This document shows positions 32,592 to 41,059 of a DNA stretch of 47,972 nucleotides, one piece after another. Both the position numbers and the translations under genes were made by a program. Each line of letters starts with the position of its first letter. The first letter of the stretch is position 1. The stretch spans positions 1 to 47,972 of the forward strand of contig DATJFH010000125.1 of assembly GCA_035495815.1 (NCBI GenBank), in the 5' to 3' direction. The notes under the pieces were generated by a model. That model ran no database searches. It was not told the DNA's origin and saw nothing but the letters and a program-made list of their open reading frames with translations. This DNA is from DATJFH01 sp035495815. GTDB taxonomy: Bacteria; Acidobacteriota; Terriglobia; Bryobacterales; Bryobacteraceae.

Positions 32592-35500
32592 ATGAAATGC
32601 CGTTATTGCCTAGGCATCGGTGTGCTCCTGCTTGCCTCGATTCAAGGGCTTGCGCAGACTGCCTCGATCCAGGGAATCGTGAAGGATCAGACGGAAGGCG
32701 CCGTGGTCGGCGCGCAGGTCTCGGTGACCAACCTCGATACCGGATTGCGCCGCGAAACCGCCTCGAACGAGTCCGGTCTATACACGCTGCCCAGCCTGCC
32801 CGTCGGCCGTTACAAGATTCAGGCTACGAACAAGGGGTTTTCAGTCGAGGAAATCGCCGAGCTCAAGCTCGACGTCGGCCAGACGGCGCGCATCGACTTC
32901 ACCCTGAAGCCCGGCACCGTTACCGAGAGCATCAACGTCAGCGCGTCGGCGGCTCTGCTCAACTCCGAAACCACCATGGTGGGCCAGGTAATAGAGAACA
33001 AGCGAATTGTCGAGATGCCCCTCAACGGGCGCAACTATCTGGAACTGGCGCGGACCTCCGGCGTGACCGCCGCCCGCGGATCCCGCCCACAAAGTGAAGG
33101 TGTGTTCTCCGCCGGCGGCCAGCACGGCTATCAGGTTCAGGTGAACATCGACGGGGTCGACAACTCACTCACGTACTCCGGCGGGCCGATCGGGTTCGAA
33201 GCCCAGGCCGTAAAACCCAGCGTCGACGCGGTGGGCGAGTTCCGCGTGGTCACCAACAATCTTTCCGCCGAATACGGAAATCGCATGGGCGGACAGGTCT
33301 TCGTAAACATCAAGTCCGGGACCAACACTCTTCACGGGACGCTGTTCGAATTTCTCCGTAACGCGAATCTGGACGGCGCCAATTTCTTCGCCAACCGCGT
33401 GGGGTCCCCAAAGCCGACTTACAAGCAGAACCAGTACGGCGGAACGGTCGGCGGCCCGATCCGCAAGGATAGGACTTTTTTCTTCGCCTCCTATGAGGGC
33501 ACGCGCACGCGCCTGGGACACAGCTTCGTATCCACCGTGCCGGTGGCCGAAGTGCGGGAAGGAAATTTTAACCGCATCCGGCCGGTTTTCGATCCCGCCA
33601 CCACGGTGGGCACGCCAGCCAGCTTTACGCGTCAGCCTTTCGCCGGAAACATCGTCCCCAAGACCCGCTGGGATCCGCTCTTCCCCAAGTTGCTTGCGTT
33701 GTATCCGCAGGCCGTCGACCAGAGCAAGATTACCGACAATTATTTCTTCTCGCCAAGCGAGACCAACGACGTGGACACGGTGGATCTGAAAGCCGACCAC
33801 AACTTGAGCGACCGCAGCCGGCTTTCGTTCCGGTACAGCCGCCGCAACCGCGACCGCTACGAACCGGGTCCGCTTCCCCTCCCTGCCGACGGCGGCCTGG
33901 GGACGACCACCATTATCCGCAGCAACAGCTACGCCTTTACGCACGCCATCACCTTCGGGCCGTCGCTGACCAACGAGTTCCGTTTCGGCCTCACCGACAT
34001 CCCCACCAGGTTCGACATTCCCTACGACAAGCCGTTGTTCGACGAGTACGGGATCAAAGGCATTCCGAAGACCAACCTGGTTACGTCGAACGACCATGGC
34101 AACTCGCGGTTTTCGCCGGCCGGCTATTCCGAAATCGGCTCGCGCTCCTTCTGGCCGAATACGAACAATGTACGGAACTACCAGTTTACGGACACGCTTT
34201 TCAAAGTCTGGGGCAAGCACAACCTGCGGTTCGGCGGCGAAGTCAGACGCGAAGATGTTTTCCGCAGCGCGGCGCGGTTTGCCCGCGGTCAGTTCGCTTT
34301 CGGCCGCGAGTTTACCGCCAATCCGGCCAATCGTGCGGCAACGGGAGATGGCCTGGCTGAATTCATGCTGGGAGTCGCTTCCGGGGGTACGGTGGGGAAT
34401 GAGAACGGTGAATATCTGGTGGACACTACGTTCGCGGCGTTCGTTCAGGACGACTGGAAAATCACTCCCCGCCTCACTCTGAATCTTGGGCTGCGGTACG
34501 ACATCTTCTTCGCTCCGTTCTACCCGGATGGCAGGGTTTCCAACTTCGAATTGGATTTCGCGAATACCGGCCCCAACGCGCGGCTCAAACAAACCCGCTT
34601 CGGAAAAGGCGAGTGCAACTGCTCGAACGATCTCAATAATTTCGGTCCGCGGATCGGGTTGGCCTACCGGATGACCAACAAGACCGTCATCCGGTCCGGT
34701 TTCGGAGTCATTTATGCCCGGGCCGATTCGATGTCGAGCCAGTGGGCCCGGGGACAGAACCAGGCGCCCGACTTCATCGAATTCGGCTTCGGCACTTTGG
34801 ACCGCATCAATCCGCGTCTTACGCTCAGCGGAGGATTTCCGCCCGTGGATTTCAATGTGAGTGAGGTGCCGGGACCCAATTCCGTGGGCATTACCGTCTC
34901 GAACAAGTTCCTGCCAACGCAATTTTCGCAGCAGTGGTTCTTCGACGTCCAGCGCGAGTTGCCGGGCGATACGCTGCTGACGGTCGGGTATAGCGGAAAC
35001 GGCACACGCAAGATGCTCGGCGCCCTGAACTACGCAATCCCCTATGACATCGCTCCCTCACCCGTACCGCTGGCGAACCGGCGGCTGTGGCCTTTCTACA
35101 ACAACGTCAACAGGCAGGAGCCGTTCGGAAATCTCAGCTATCACGGATTGATGACCAAGATCGAAAAGCGGTTTTCCAAGGGTCTGACCTTCGTGATGAA
35201 TTACACCTGGTCGCACGCCATCGACAACATCGACGAGGTGGGGAACAGCGACGGTGGAGGAAACCTGAAGCCCTGGGATCGCAGCCTCGACCGCGGCCGC
35301 TCGCTCACCGATATCCGGCACGCTTTCGGTTTTGTGGGGACGTATGAGCTGCCTGTCGGCAAGGGTAAGAAGTACTTGGGCAACGTCACCCGCGCGTTGG
35401 ACCTGGCCCTCGGTGGGTGGCAGTTCAGCGGCATTTTTACCCGCACCACGGGCCAGCCATACACGGTGACGACGTCCGGCGGGATCACGAACGCGGGCGG

Positions 35501-35849
35501 CGCCGACCGGCCGAATCGCCTTCGCAGCGGAGACCTGCCGCCGGATCAGCGCTCCATCGACCGCTGGTTCGACGTCAGCGCGTTCCAGGTGCAGCCCAAC
35601 TATACTTACGGCAATTCCGGCCGGGCCATTCTCTCCGGTCCCGGATTGACCAACCTGGACGTCCTGCTGGCGAAAACCTTCAGCATCACGGAGCGTCTGC
35701 GCCTGCAGTTCCGCGCCGAATCGTTCAACGTGAGCAACACCCCTGCGTTTGCGAATCCGGCGGCGAACATCAGCGCGGCCGGAGTCGGCCGGATCACTTC
35801 GGCAGGCGAGCCGAGACGCATCCAGTTCGGCCTCAAACTTCTGTTCTGA
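32592..35849 (+). CDS. TonB-dependent receptor with carboxypeptidase regulatory-like domain (Oar-like), paralogue 2
   Basis: 1085 residues, colinear with the receptor at 4288-7539. Signal peptide about 1-22, regulatory-like beta-sandwich about 26-110 (IQGIVKDQTEGAVVGAQVSVTN), plug about 115-225 (MPLNGRNYLELARTSG, NIDGVDNSLTYSGG) and barrel to the C-terminal LLF. Shared barrel motifs include YEFLR-type loops, DGGLGTT, GSRSFWPN and DQRSIDRWFD. It is an outer-membrane importer for an unknown large substrate. The gene is monocistronic, with a leaderless-type promoter and a hairpin behind it. The downstream molybdenum hydroxylase genes might act on the imported compound, but this is only positional. 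Confidence 0.93.
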   Translation: MKCRYCLGIGVLLLASIQGLAQTASIQGIVKDQTEGAVVGAQVSVTNLDTGLRRETASNESGLYTLPSLPVGRYKIQATNKGFSVEEIAELKLDVGQTARIDFTLKPGTVTESINVSASAALLNSETTMVGQVIENKRIVEMPLNGRNYLELARTSGVTAARGSRPQSEGVFSAGGQHGYQVQVNIDGVDNSLTYSGGPIGFEAQAVKPSVDAVGEFRVVTNNLSAEYGNRMGGQVFVNIKSGTNTLHGTLFEFLRNANLDGANFFANRVGSPKPTYKQNQYGGTVGGPIRKDRTFFFASYEGTRTRLGHSFVSTVPVAEVREGNFNRIRPVFDPATTVGTPASFTRQPFAGNIVPKTRWDPLFPKLLALYPQAVDQSKITDNYFFSPSETNDVDTVDLKADHNLSDRSRLSFRYSRRNRDRYEPGPLPLPADGGLGTTTIIRSNSYAFTHAITFGPSLTNEFRFGLTDIPTRFDIPYDKPLFDEYGIKGIPKTNLVTSNDHGNSRFSPAGYSEIGSRSFWPNTNNVRNYQFTDTLFKVWGKHNLRFGGEVRREDVFRSAARFARGQFAFGREFTANPANRAATGDGLAEFMLGVASGGTVGNENGEYLVDTTFAAFVQDDWKITPRLTLNLGLRYDIFFAPFYPDGRVSNFELDFANTGPNARLKQTRFGKGECNCSNDLNNFGPRIGLAYRMTNKTVIRSGFGVIYARADSMSSQWARGQNQAPDFIEFGFGTLDRINPRLTLSGGFPPVDFNVSEVPGPNSVGITVSNKFLPTQFSQQWFFDVQRELPGDTLLTVGYSGNGTRKMLGALNYAIPYDIAPSPVPLANRRLWPFYNNVNRQEPFGNLSYHGLMTKIEKRFSKGLTFVMNYTWSHAIDNIDEVGNSDGGGNLKPWDRSLDRGRSLTDIRHAFGFVGTYELPVGKGKKYLGNVTRALDLALGGWQFSGIFTRTTGQPYTVTTSGGITNAGGADRPNRLRSGDLPPDQRSIDRWFDVSAFQVQPNYTYGNSGRAILSGPGLTNLDVLLAKTFSITERLRLQFRAESFNVSNTPAFANPAANISAAGVGRITSAGEPRRIQFGLKLLF

Positions 35850-35862
35850 CCTTGGGGGGCAG

Positions 35863-35890
35863 CCTTGGAAGGCCGCTGCGCCTTTCCAAG
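35863..35890 (+). terminator. Hairpin after the second receptor gene
   Basis: CTTGGAAGG (35864-35872) can pair with CCTTTCCAAG (35881-35890) with one bulged T and an 8-base loop. It lies 15 bases after the stop. There is no T-run. Confidence 0.4.
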
Positions 35891-36020
35891 CGGAAGCAGG
35901 ACGGCGAGCCGAATGCCGTCCGGAAACGCGGCGGCAGCCTCGGAGAGCTATCCCCGCAGGCTCGCCCGTTGTAACCTAAAAGTTCGTGCGATTTTCGTTT
36001 CACAAAGGAGAATTCGTCAA

Positions 36021-36890
36021 GTGAAGCCATTTGACTATGCCGCCCCCTCATCGCTGGGAGAGGCCGGCAGCCTGCTCGCCGGCAACCCGGGGGCGCTGCT
36101 GCTGGCCGGGGGCACCGACCTGATCGTGCAATTGCGCGCCGGCCGGAAAACCACGGGTCTGGTGATCGACCTCAAGAAGATTCCGGAGTTGAACGAGGTC
36201 CGCCATGACCACGCGTCGGGACTCACCTTCGGCGCGGCGGTTCCCTGCTATCGGCTCTACCGGGACAGCGCGGTCGCCAAGGCTTACCCGGCTCTCGCCG
36301 ATGTCGCCGCCCTCATCGGCGGGATCCAGATTCAAGGACGCGCGTCCATCGGCGGCAATCTCTGCAATGCCGCCCCCAGCGCCGACGCCGTGCCGCTGCT
36401 GATCGCCCTGAAAGCCGCCTGCCGAATCATTGGGCCCTCGGGCGAGCGTGAGCTGGCGGTCGAGGATTTCTGCGCCGCCCCTGGCAAGAACACATTACAG
36501 CCCGGCGAACTGCTGGTTTCGCTGCGGGTACCTCCGCCGGCCCCCCGCTCGGGTTCGCATTATCTGCGCTTCATTCCGCGCAACGAGATGGATATCGCGG
36601 TGGCGGGGGCCGGCGTGTCGGTGACCCTCGACAATGGCGCGTTCCGATCCGCGCGGATCGCGTTGTCCTCGGTCGCGCCGACGCCCCTGTTCGTGCGGGA
36701 AGCCGGCGAGTGGCTGGCGGGGAAACCGGCCAACGAGGACAGCGTCCGACGCGCCGCTGAAATGGCCAAAGACGCCGCCCGGCCGATCACCGATATGCGC
36801 GGCACGGCCGACTACCGCAAGCATCTGTGCGCGGTGCTCACACGCCGCGCGCTCGAAGCGGCGCTCCAAAGCGCACGGGGTATTCAGTAA
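36021..36890 (+). CDS. Molybdenum hydroxylase, FAD-binding (medium) subunit
   Basis: 289 residues from the GTG at 36021, which has a strong AAAGGAGA upstream; the frame is open further 5' but without coding character. FAD motifs are present as LLLAGGTDLIVQLRAG (about residues 29-44) and SIGGNLCNAAPSADAVP (about 109-125), both typical of CoxM/XdhB-type subunits. The C-terminal domain includes RFIPRNEMDIAVAGAGVSV. It passes electrons from the iron-sulfur subunit to an acceptor. It is the first gene of the operon FAD - 2Fe2S - Mo subunit. Confidence 0.92.
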   Translation: MKPFDYAAPSSLGEAGSLLAGNPGALLLAGGTDLIVQLRAGRKTTGLVIDLKKIPELNEVRHDHASGLTFGAAVPCYRLYRDSAVAKAYPALADVAALIGGIQIQGRASIGGNLCNAAPSADAVPLLIALKAACRIIGPSGERELAVEDFCAAPGKNTLQPGELLVSLRVPPPAPRSGSHYLRFIPRNEMDIAVAGAGVSVTLDNGAFRSARIALSSVAPTPLFVREAGEWLAGKPANEDSVRRAAEMAKDAARPITDMRGTADYRKHLCAVLTRRALEAALQSARGIQ

Positions 36891-36894
36891 TCAC

Positions 36895-37380
36895 ATGCAC
36901 ACCAGAACTCACGTCCGAACCACCATCAACGGGGAAGCGAAGGAGTTTCTCTGCGAGCCCCGCCAGAGCCTGCTCGAATGCCTGCGGGACATCCTCGGGC
37001 TGACCGGCTCGAAGGAAGGCTGTAACGACGGCAACTGCGGCGCGTGCACGGTCGTGCTGGACGGCCGTATCGTGAACTCGTGCCTCGTGCTGGGCGTCGA
37101 GGCCGAAGGCGCGAGCATCACCACCGTCGAAGGCGTCGCCGCGGGCAGCGCGCTGCATCCTGTTCAGAAGGCGTTCCTCGAACAGGCGGCGCTGCAGTGC
37201 GGGTTCTGTACACCGGGCTTCATCGTGGCCTCCAAGACCCTGCTCGACGAAGAGCCGGCTCCATCCGACGAGCGCATACGCCTGTGGCTGGCCAACAATC
37301 TCTGCCGCTGCACCGGTTACGACAAGATCCTGCGCGCGGTCAAACAGGCTTCGAGCGAAATGCGGGAGGTGAAAGCATGA
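36895..37380 (+). CDS. Molybdenum hydroxylase, [2Fe-2S] (small) subunit
   Basis: 161 residues from the ATG at 36895, four bases after the FAD subunit stop. The plant-type ferredoxin cluster has C43, C48, C51 and C63 (EGCNDGNCGACTVVLDG). The second, helical cluster has C102, C105, C137 and C139 (QCGFCTPGF and NLCRCTGYDKI). Both clusters are complete. The stop overlaps the ATG of the large subunit (ATGA). No Tat signal is visible, so the complex is probably cytoplasmic. Confidence 0.95.
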   Translation: MHTRTHVRTTINGEAKEFLCEPRQSLLECLRDILGLTGSKEGCNDGNCGACTVVLDGRIVNSCLVLGVEAEGASITTVEGVAAGSALHPVQKAFLEQAALQCGFCTPGFIVASKTLLDEEPAPSDERIRLWLANNLCRCTGYDKILRAVKQASSEMREVKA

Positions 37381-39620
37381 AGACTTACAAGGTGGTTGGG
37401 ACGCGCCCGATACGCCACGACGGCGCCGACAAGGTTACCGGCCGCGCACTGTACGGCGCCGATTTCACGGCCGCCGGGCTGCTGCACGGCTTCATTCTGC
37501 GCAGCCCGCACGCGCACGCGCGCATTCGCGTTATCGATACGAGCAAAGCTTCCGCGCTGCCGGGCGTGTACGCCGTGGTGACCGCCGCCGACCTGCCGGA
37601 GAGCGCGGACTGCATCGTCGATCTGGGCGAGGGCGAAACCCCGCTGCGGTATATCCGCGGCAACGTGCTGGCGGCGGGCAAGGTGTTGTACAAGGGGCAC
37701 GCGGTGGCCGCGGTCGCGGCCGTAAACGCCCACGTGGCTGAAGAAGCCGCCGCGCTCATCGCGGTCGACTACGAGGTCCTGCCCTGCGTCCTGACCGCGC
37801 CCGACGCCATGCGGGAAGGCGCCCCGATCCTGCACGAGGATCTCAAAACGAAAGAACTGGGCGAGCAGACCCAAAACGTCAGCAACGTCGCCGACCACTT
37901 CCGTTTCGCGATGGGAGATATCGAGAAAGGATTTGCCGAAGCCGACGCCGTTGTCGAGCGCGTGTTCGACACGGCCACCGTGCACCAGGGCTACATCGAG
38001 CCGCACAATGCCACCGCGCTGTGGAACAACGACGGCCGGGTTCACATCTGGTGCAGCACGCAGGGCTCGTTCGTGGTCCGCGACACCACGGCCTGCGTCC
38101 TCGATCTGCCGGTTTCCCGCGTGAAGGTCACGCCCATGGAGATCGGCGGCGGATTCGGCGGCAAGATTCCGGTCTATCTCGAGCCGGTGGCCGCTCTCCT
38201 GTCGAAGAAGACCGGACGGCCGGTGAAGATCGTGATGTCGCGCAAGGACGTGTTCGAAGGCACGGGGCCCACGCCGGGATCGCACATCCAAGTCAAGATC
38301 GGCGCCACCAAAGACGGTAAGATCACGGCAGCGCAAGCATATCTGGCTTACGAAGCCGGCGCCTATCCGGGCGCCATGGTCGTCCCCGGCGCCATGTGTG
38401 TTTTCGCGGCCTACGACATCGGCAACGTGCGGATCGACGGTTATGACGTAGTGGTGAACAAGCCCAGCACGGCCGCCTACCGCGCTCCCGGCGCCACCAA
38501 CGCTGCTTTCGCGACCGAAACCGTGGTGGATGAGCTGGCGCGAAAGCTGGACATCGACCCCATCGAGTTCCGGTTGAAGAATGCAGCCAAGGAGGGCACC
38601 CGCCGCGCCGACGGCCCGAAGTACCGGCGGATCGGCTGTGTGGAGGTACTGGAAGCGATGAAGAACCACCCGCACTACACTGCGCCGTTGGGCGGCCCGA
38701 ATCGCGGGCGCGGCGTCGCCGTCGGGTTCTGGTTCAACGTCGGGCTGCCTTCGAGCTGCACCATCAGCGTCAACGCGGACGGCACCGTGAACCTGGTGGA
38801 AGGCTCCACCGATATCGGCGGCACGCGGACTTCCATCGCCATGCAGGCCGCCGAAGCTCTGGGCATTCCCGCCGAGGAGGTGCGGCCCGTGGTGGTGGAC
38901 ACCGATTCGGTCGGATTCACTGCCGTCACCGGGGGCAGCCGTACGACTTTCGCCACCGGCTGGGCTGCCTACGAAGCCGCGCAGGACGTGGTCCGGCAGA
39001 TGAAGGAGCGCGCGGCGAAAATCTGGGAGGTGGACGCGGCCGCGGTCGAAGCCGAGGGCGGCGTGTACCGCAGCGGCGACCGGTCCCTGACATTCCGCGA
39101 GCTTGCCGGGAAACTGAGCGGCACGGGCGGCCCGGTGGTTGGACGCGGCGCCGTGAATCCTCGCGGCGTGGGCGGCTCTTTCGCCGGAGCCATGGCGGAC
39201 GTGGAAGTGGATCCGGAGACAGGAAAAGTCACCGTCCTGCGCTTCACGTCGGTACAGGACGCGGGCAAGGCGATTCACCCGGGCTACGTCGAGGGGCAGA
39301 TGCAGGGCGGCAGCGCGCAAGGCATCGGTTGGGCCCTCAACGAAGAGTATTATGTGAGCGCGGAAGGCGCCATGATGAACTCCAGCCTGCTTGATTACCG
39401 CATGCCGACCAGCCTCGACCTGCCCATGATCGACACGGTGATCGTCGAGACGCCGAACCCGGGACATCCATATGGGGCGCGGGGCGTGGGGGAAGCCAAT
39501 ATCATTCCACCTCCGGCGGCTCTCGCCAATGCCATCCACCAGGCCATCGGCGTCCGGATGAACCGTCTGCCGATGAAGCCTTCGAGCGTCATGGAGGCGT
39601 TGTGGAGCGCGCAGGCCTGA
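37377..39620 (+). CDS. Molybdenum hydroxylase, molybdopterin-binding (large) subunit
   Basis: 747 residues from the ATG at 37377 (overlapping the small-subunit stop). N-terminal xanthine dehydrogenase a/b hammerhead region: KVTGRALYGADFTAAGLLHGFILRSPHAHARI. The cofactor-binding half includes EIGGGFGGK and the substrate loop AYRAPG near residue 367. This loop differs from the CO dehydrogenase form I loop (AYxCSFR), so it is not a true CoxL. The catalytic glutamate region GARGVGEAN is near residue 703. The enzyme hydroxylates an aromatic heterocycle, aldehyde or similar substrate with water-derived oxygen; the substrate cannot be predicted. It is followed by a ThiS/MoaD-like gene. Confidence 0.94.
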   Translation: MKTYKVVGTRPIRHDGADKVTGRALYGADFTAAGLLHGFILRSPHAHARIRVIDTSKASALPGVYAVVTAADLPESADCIVDLGEGETPLRYIRGNVLAAGKVLYKGHAVAAVAAVNAHVAEEAAALIAVDYEVLPCVLTAPDAMREGAPILHEDLKTKELGEQTQNVSNVADHFRFAMGDIEKGFAEADAVVERVFDTATVHQGYIEPHNATALWNNDGRVHIWCSTQGSFVVRDTTACVLDLPVSRVKVTPMEIGGGFGGKIPVYLEPVAALLSKKTGRPVKIVMSRKDVFEGTGPTPGSHIQVKIGATKDGKITAAQAYLAYEAGAYPGAMVVPGAMCVFAAYDIGNVRIDGYDVVVNKPSTAAYRAPGATNAAFATETVVDELARKLDIDPIEFRLKNAAKEGTRRADGPKYRRIGCVEVLEAMKNHPHYTAPLGGPNRGRGVAVGFWFNVGLPSSCTISVNADGTVNLVEGSTDIGGTRTSIAMQAAEALGIPAEEVRPVVVDTDSVGFTAVTGGSRTTFATGWAAYEAAQDVVRQMKERAAKIWEVDAAAVEAEGGVYRSGDRSLTFRELAGKLSGTGGPVVGRGAVNPRGVGGSFAGAMADVEVDPETGKVTVLRFTSVQDAGKAIHPGYVEGQMQGGSAQGIGWALNEEYYVSAEGAMMNSSLLDYRMPTSLDLPMIDTVIVETPNPGHPYGARGVGEANIIPPPAALANAIHQAIGVRMNRLPMKPSSVMEALWSAQA

Positions 39621-39621
39621 C

Positions 39622-39912
39622 GTGGCCCTCGTCTTCATCCCGGCGCAGCTGAAAGCTCTGACCGGCGGCCGGTCGCCGGTCGAGGTGGAAGGCGCTACCG
39701 TGCGGCAGTTGATCGACAACCTGGAAAAAGCCTGGCCGGGCATTCGCGACCGGCTGGTTCTGGACGGCCGGCTGCGGACCAATATTTCCGTGGCCGTGGA
39801 CGGAGAGGTGAGCCCGATGGGCCTGATGGAGCCGGTCTCGGCCGGGACTGAAGTACACTTCGTGGCGGCGCTCAGCGGGGGCGCCGGAGCGTCGGCTATA
39901 CTGTGGGCATGA
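39622..39912 (+). CDS. ThiS/MoaD-like sulfur carrier protein with C-terminal extension
   Basis: 96 residues from the GTG at 39622, one base after the large-subunit stop. The ubiquitin-like fold is recognisable: LVFIPAQLKALTGG, VEVEGATVRQLIDNLEKAWPGIRDRL, NISVAVDGEV and SAGTEVHFVAALSGG. MoaD and ThiS end with Gly-Gly, which is thiocarboxylated. Here nine residues (AGASAILWA) follow the Gly-Gly at 86-87. It may serve cofactor maturation for the hydroxylase or carry sulfur with the rhodanese encoded next. Its stop overlaps the ATG of the rhodanese gene. Confidence 0.85.
   Translation: MALVFIPAQLKALTGGRSPVEVEGATVRQLIDNLEKAWPGIRDRLVLDGRLRTNISVAVDGEVSPMGLMEPVSAGTEVHFVAALSGGAGASAILWA
39897..39902 (+). 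promoter_or_regulatory. -10 element inside the 3' end of the sulfur carrier gene
   Basis: TATACT ends six bases before the rhodanese ATG and lies within the codons of the extra tail of the carrier protein. No -35 is evident. It could give the rhodanese a private leaderless transcript. Confidence 0.35.
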
Positions 39913-40301
39913 AATGGCTGGCGATGGCGCTGATGGCGACTGCGGTGACCGGCTTCGCGCAGGCTCCGGCGGGAAAGGCGAAGAAGCTCTCTCCGGACGA
40001 GGTGAAGCCGCTGCTCGAGCGGAAGGACATTTTTCTGCTGGACGTGCGCGAACCCAAAGAGCTCGAGGAATCGGGCACACTCAAAGGCTACACGAACATC
40101 CCCATCGGCCAGCTCGAGAAACGCTGGCAGGAAGTGCCCAGGGACAAGGTGATCCTCACGGCCTGCGCGCACGGCACGCGGGCCTCCCGCGCAGTGGAGA
40201 TTCTGGAAAAACACGGATACAAGACAGCCGGCGCGTGCGGCATCCTGGAGTGGAAAGAGAAGAACTACCCCGTGGTCTATCCCAAAGACGCCCGGAAATA
40301 G
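39909..40301 (+). CDS. Exported rhodanese-like sulfurtransferase
   Basis: 130 residues from the ATG at 39909, which begins a signal peptide ending near FAQA. A single rhodanese domain follows: FLLDVREPKELEESGTLKGYTNIPI, then the active-site loop C86-AHGT-R91 in VILTACAHGTRAS, a complete C-x4-R loop, and YPVVYP at the end. It is likely catalytic in the periplasm. The ATGA overlap with the sulfur-carrier gene suggests co-translation, although the two proteins would be on opposite sides of the membrane. Confidence 0.9.
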   Translation: MKWLAMALMATAVTGFAQAPAGKAKKLSPDEVKPLLERKDIFLLDVREPKELEESGTLKGYTNIPIGQLEKRWQEVPRDKVILTACAHGTRASRAVEILEKHGYKTAGACGILEWKEKNYPVVYPKDARK

Positions 40302-40305
40302 CTCA

Positions 40306-40947
40306 TCAAGGCAATTCGCGGATGCGGATATCGCGGAATTCGACGCGTGTGCCGTGTCCCAGAAAGCCCACGTGGCCCTTGACCCGGGCCAGGCCCGGAT
40401 GCTTTTTCAGAACTTCGGGATCCTTGACATTATCCAAATCCGCGTCCAGAATCGGCTGGCCGTTCAGGCGGACTTCGAGGCGCCGCCCGCGGGCCGAGAT
40501 CTCCATTGCGTTCCACTCGCCAGGCGGTTTTGTGAATCCTGTCCTGGCCGGAATTACGTCGTACAGCGAGCCGGTATTTTTGACCGGGAGCTGCGCCTTG
40601 GCATAAACCGGCGAGGAGTCGTCGCGGATCTGAATCTCCATCCCCGCGGCGGATGTCCGTCCTGCGAGCGGGGCGCGTATGCCGACGCCGTTGTTGGCTC
40701 CAGGCGCCATGCGGAAATCCAGGCGCAGTACGAAATCGGAGTATTCTGCCTGGGTGAACAGGTTGCCTCCGCCATCGGCGGGGCAGACCAGCAGTCCGTT
40801 CTCGACCCGGTATCCCGGTCCTTTGCCGCCTACCAGCGTCCAGCCGTCCAGGGTGCGGCCGTCAAACAGCGGAGCAAATCCCGGCTCGGCCGCGCAGGCC
40901 AGCCCACAGAAAATCGCGGCCCATGTAAGACTCCAGCATCGCCTCAT
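40306..40947 (-). CDS. 3-keto-disaccharide hydrolase family protein (DUF1080)
   Basis: 213 residues from the ATG at 40947; a GTG at 40971 would lengthen the N-terminus. A signal peptide ends near CAAE. The PF06439 landmarks are clear: FAPLFDGRTLDGWTLVGG, YRVENGLLVCPADGGGNLFTQAEYSDFVLRLDFRMAPGANNGVGIRAPL, GMEIQIRDD, LYDVIPARTGFTKPPGEWNAMEI and HVGFLGHGTRVEFRDIRIREL. Characterised members hydrolyse 3-keto-glycosides in the periplasm. It is the clearest DUF1080 protein of the window. It converges with the rhodanese gene with four bases between. Confidence 0.9.
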   Translation of the reverse strand: MRRCWSLTWAAIFCGLACAAEPGFAPLFDGRTLDGWTLVGGKGPGYRVENGLLVCPADGGGNLFTQAEYSDFVLRLDFRMAPGANNGVGIRAPLAGRTSAAGMEIQIRDDSSPVYAKAQLPVKNTGSLYDVIPARTGFTKPPGEWNAMEISARGRRLEVRLNGQPILDADLDNVKDPEVLKKHPGLARVKGHVGFLGHGTRVEFRDIRIRELP

Positions 40948-41059
40948 CCCTTCTGTCCTCGGACGATTCACTTAGAATAGCAACGCGGTAACGGTAAGGA
41001 AAACCGACTATTGCGGAGGCGAGCGTCGTCCGTTAGCATGGATCGAGCAAGGGTGACAT

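Noticed and set aside
33165..34922. 585-codon minus-strand open frame within the second receptor
   Set aside because: The same shadow pattern occurs opposite the first receptor; the + strand translation is a full-length receptor.
37377..39620. Large subunit as aerobic carbon monoxide dehydrogenase CoxL
   Set aside because: The active-site loop is AYRAPG, not AYxCSFR, so CO oxidation is not supported.
37317..40214. 965-codon open frame on the minus strand over the molybdenum hydroxylase genes
   Set aside because: The + strand carries complete cofactor and substrate motifs in three coupled genes. The antisense frame is a by-product of GC-rich third positions and shows no domain, signal or start context.
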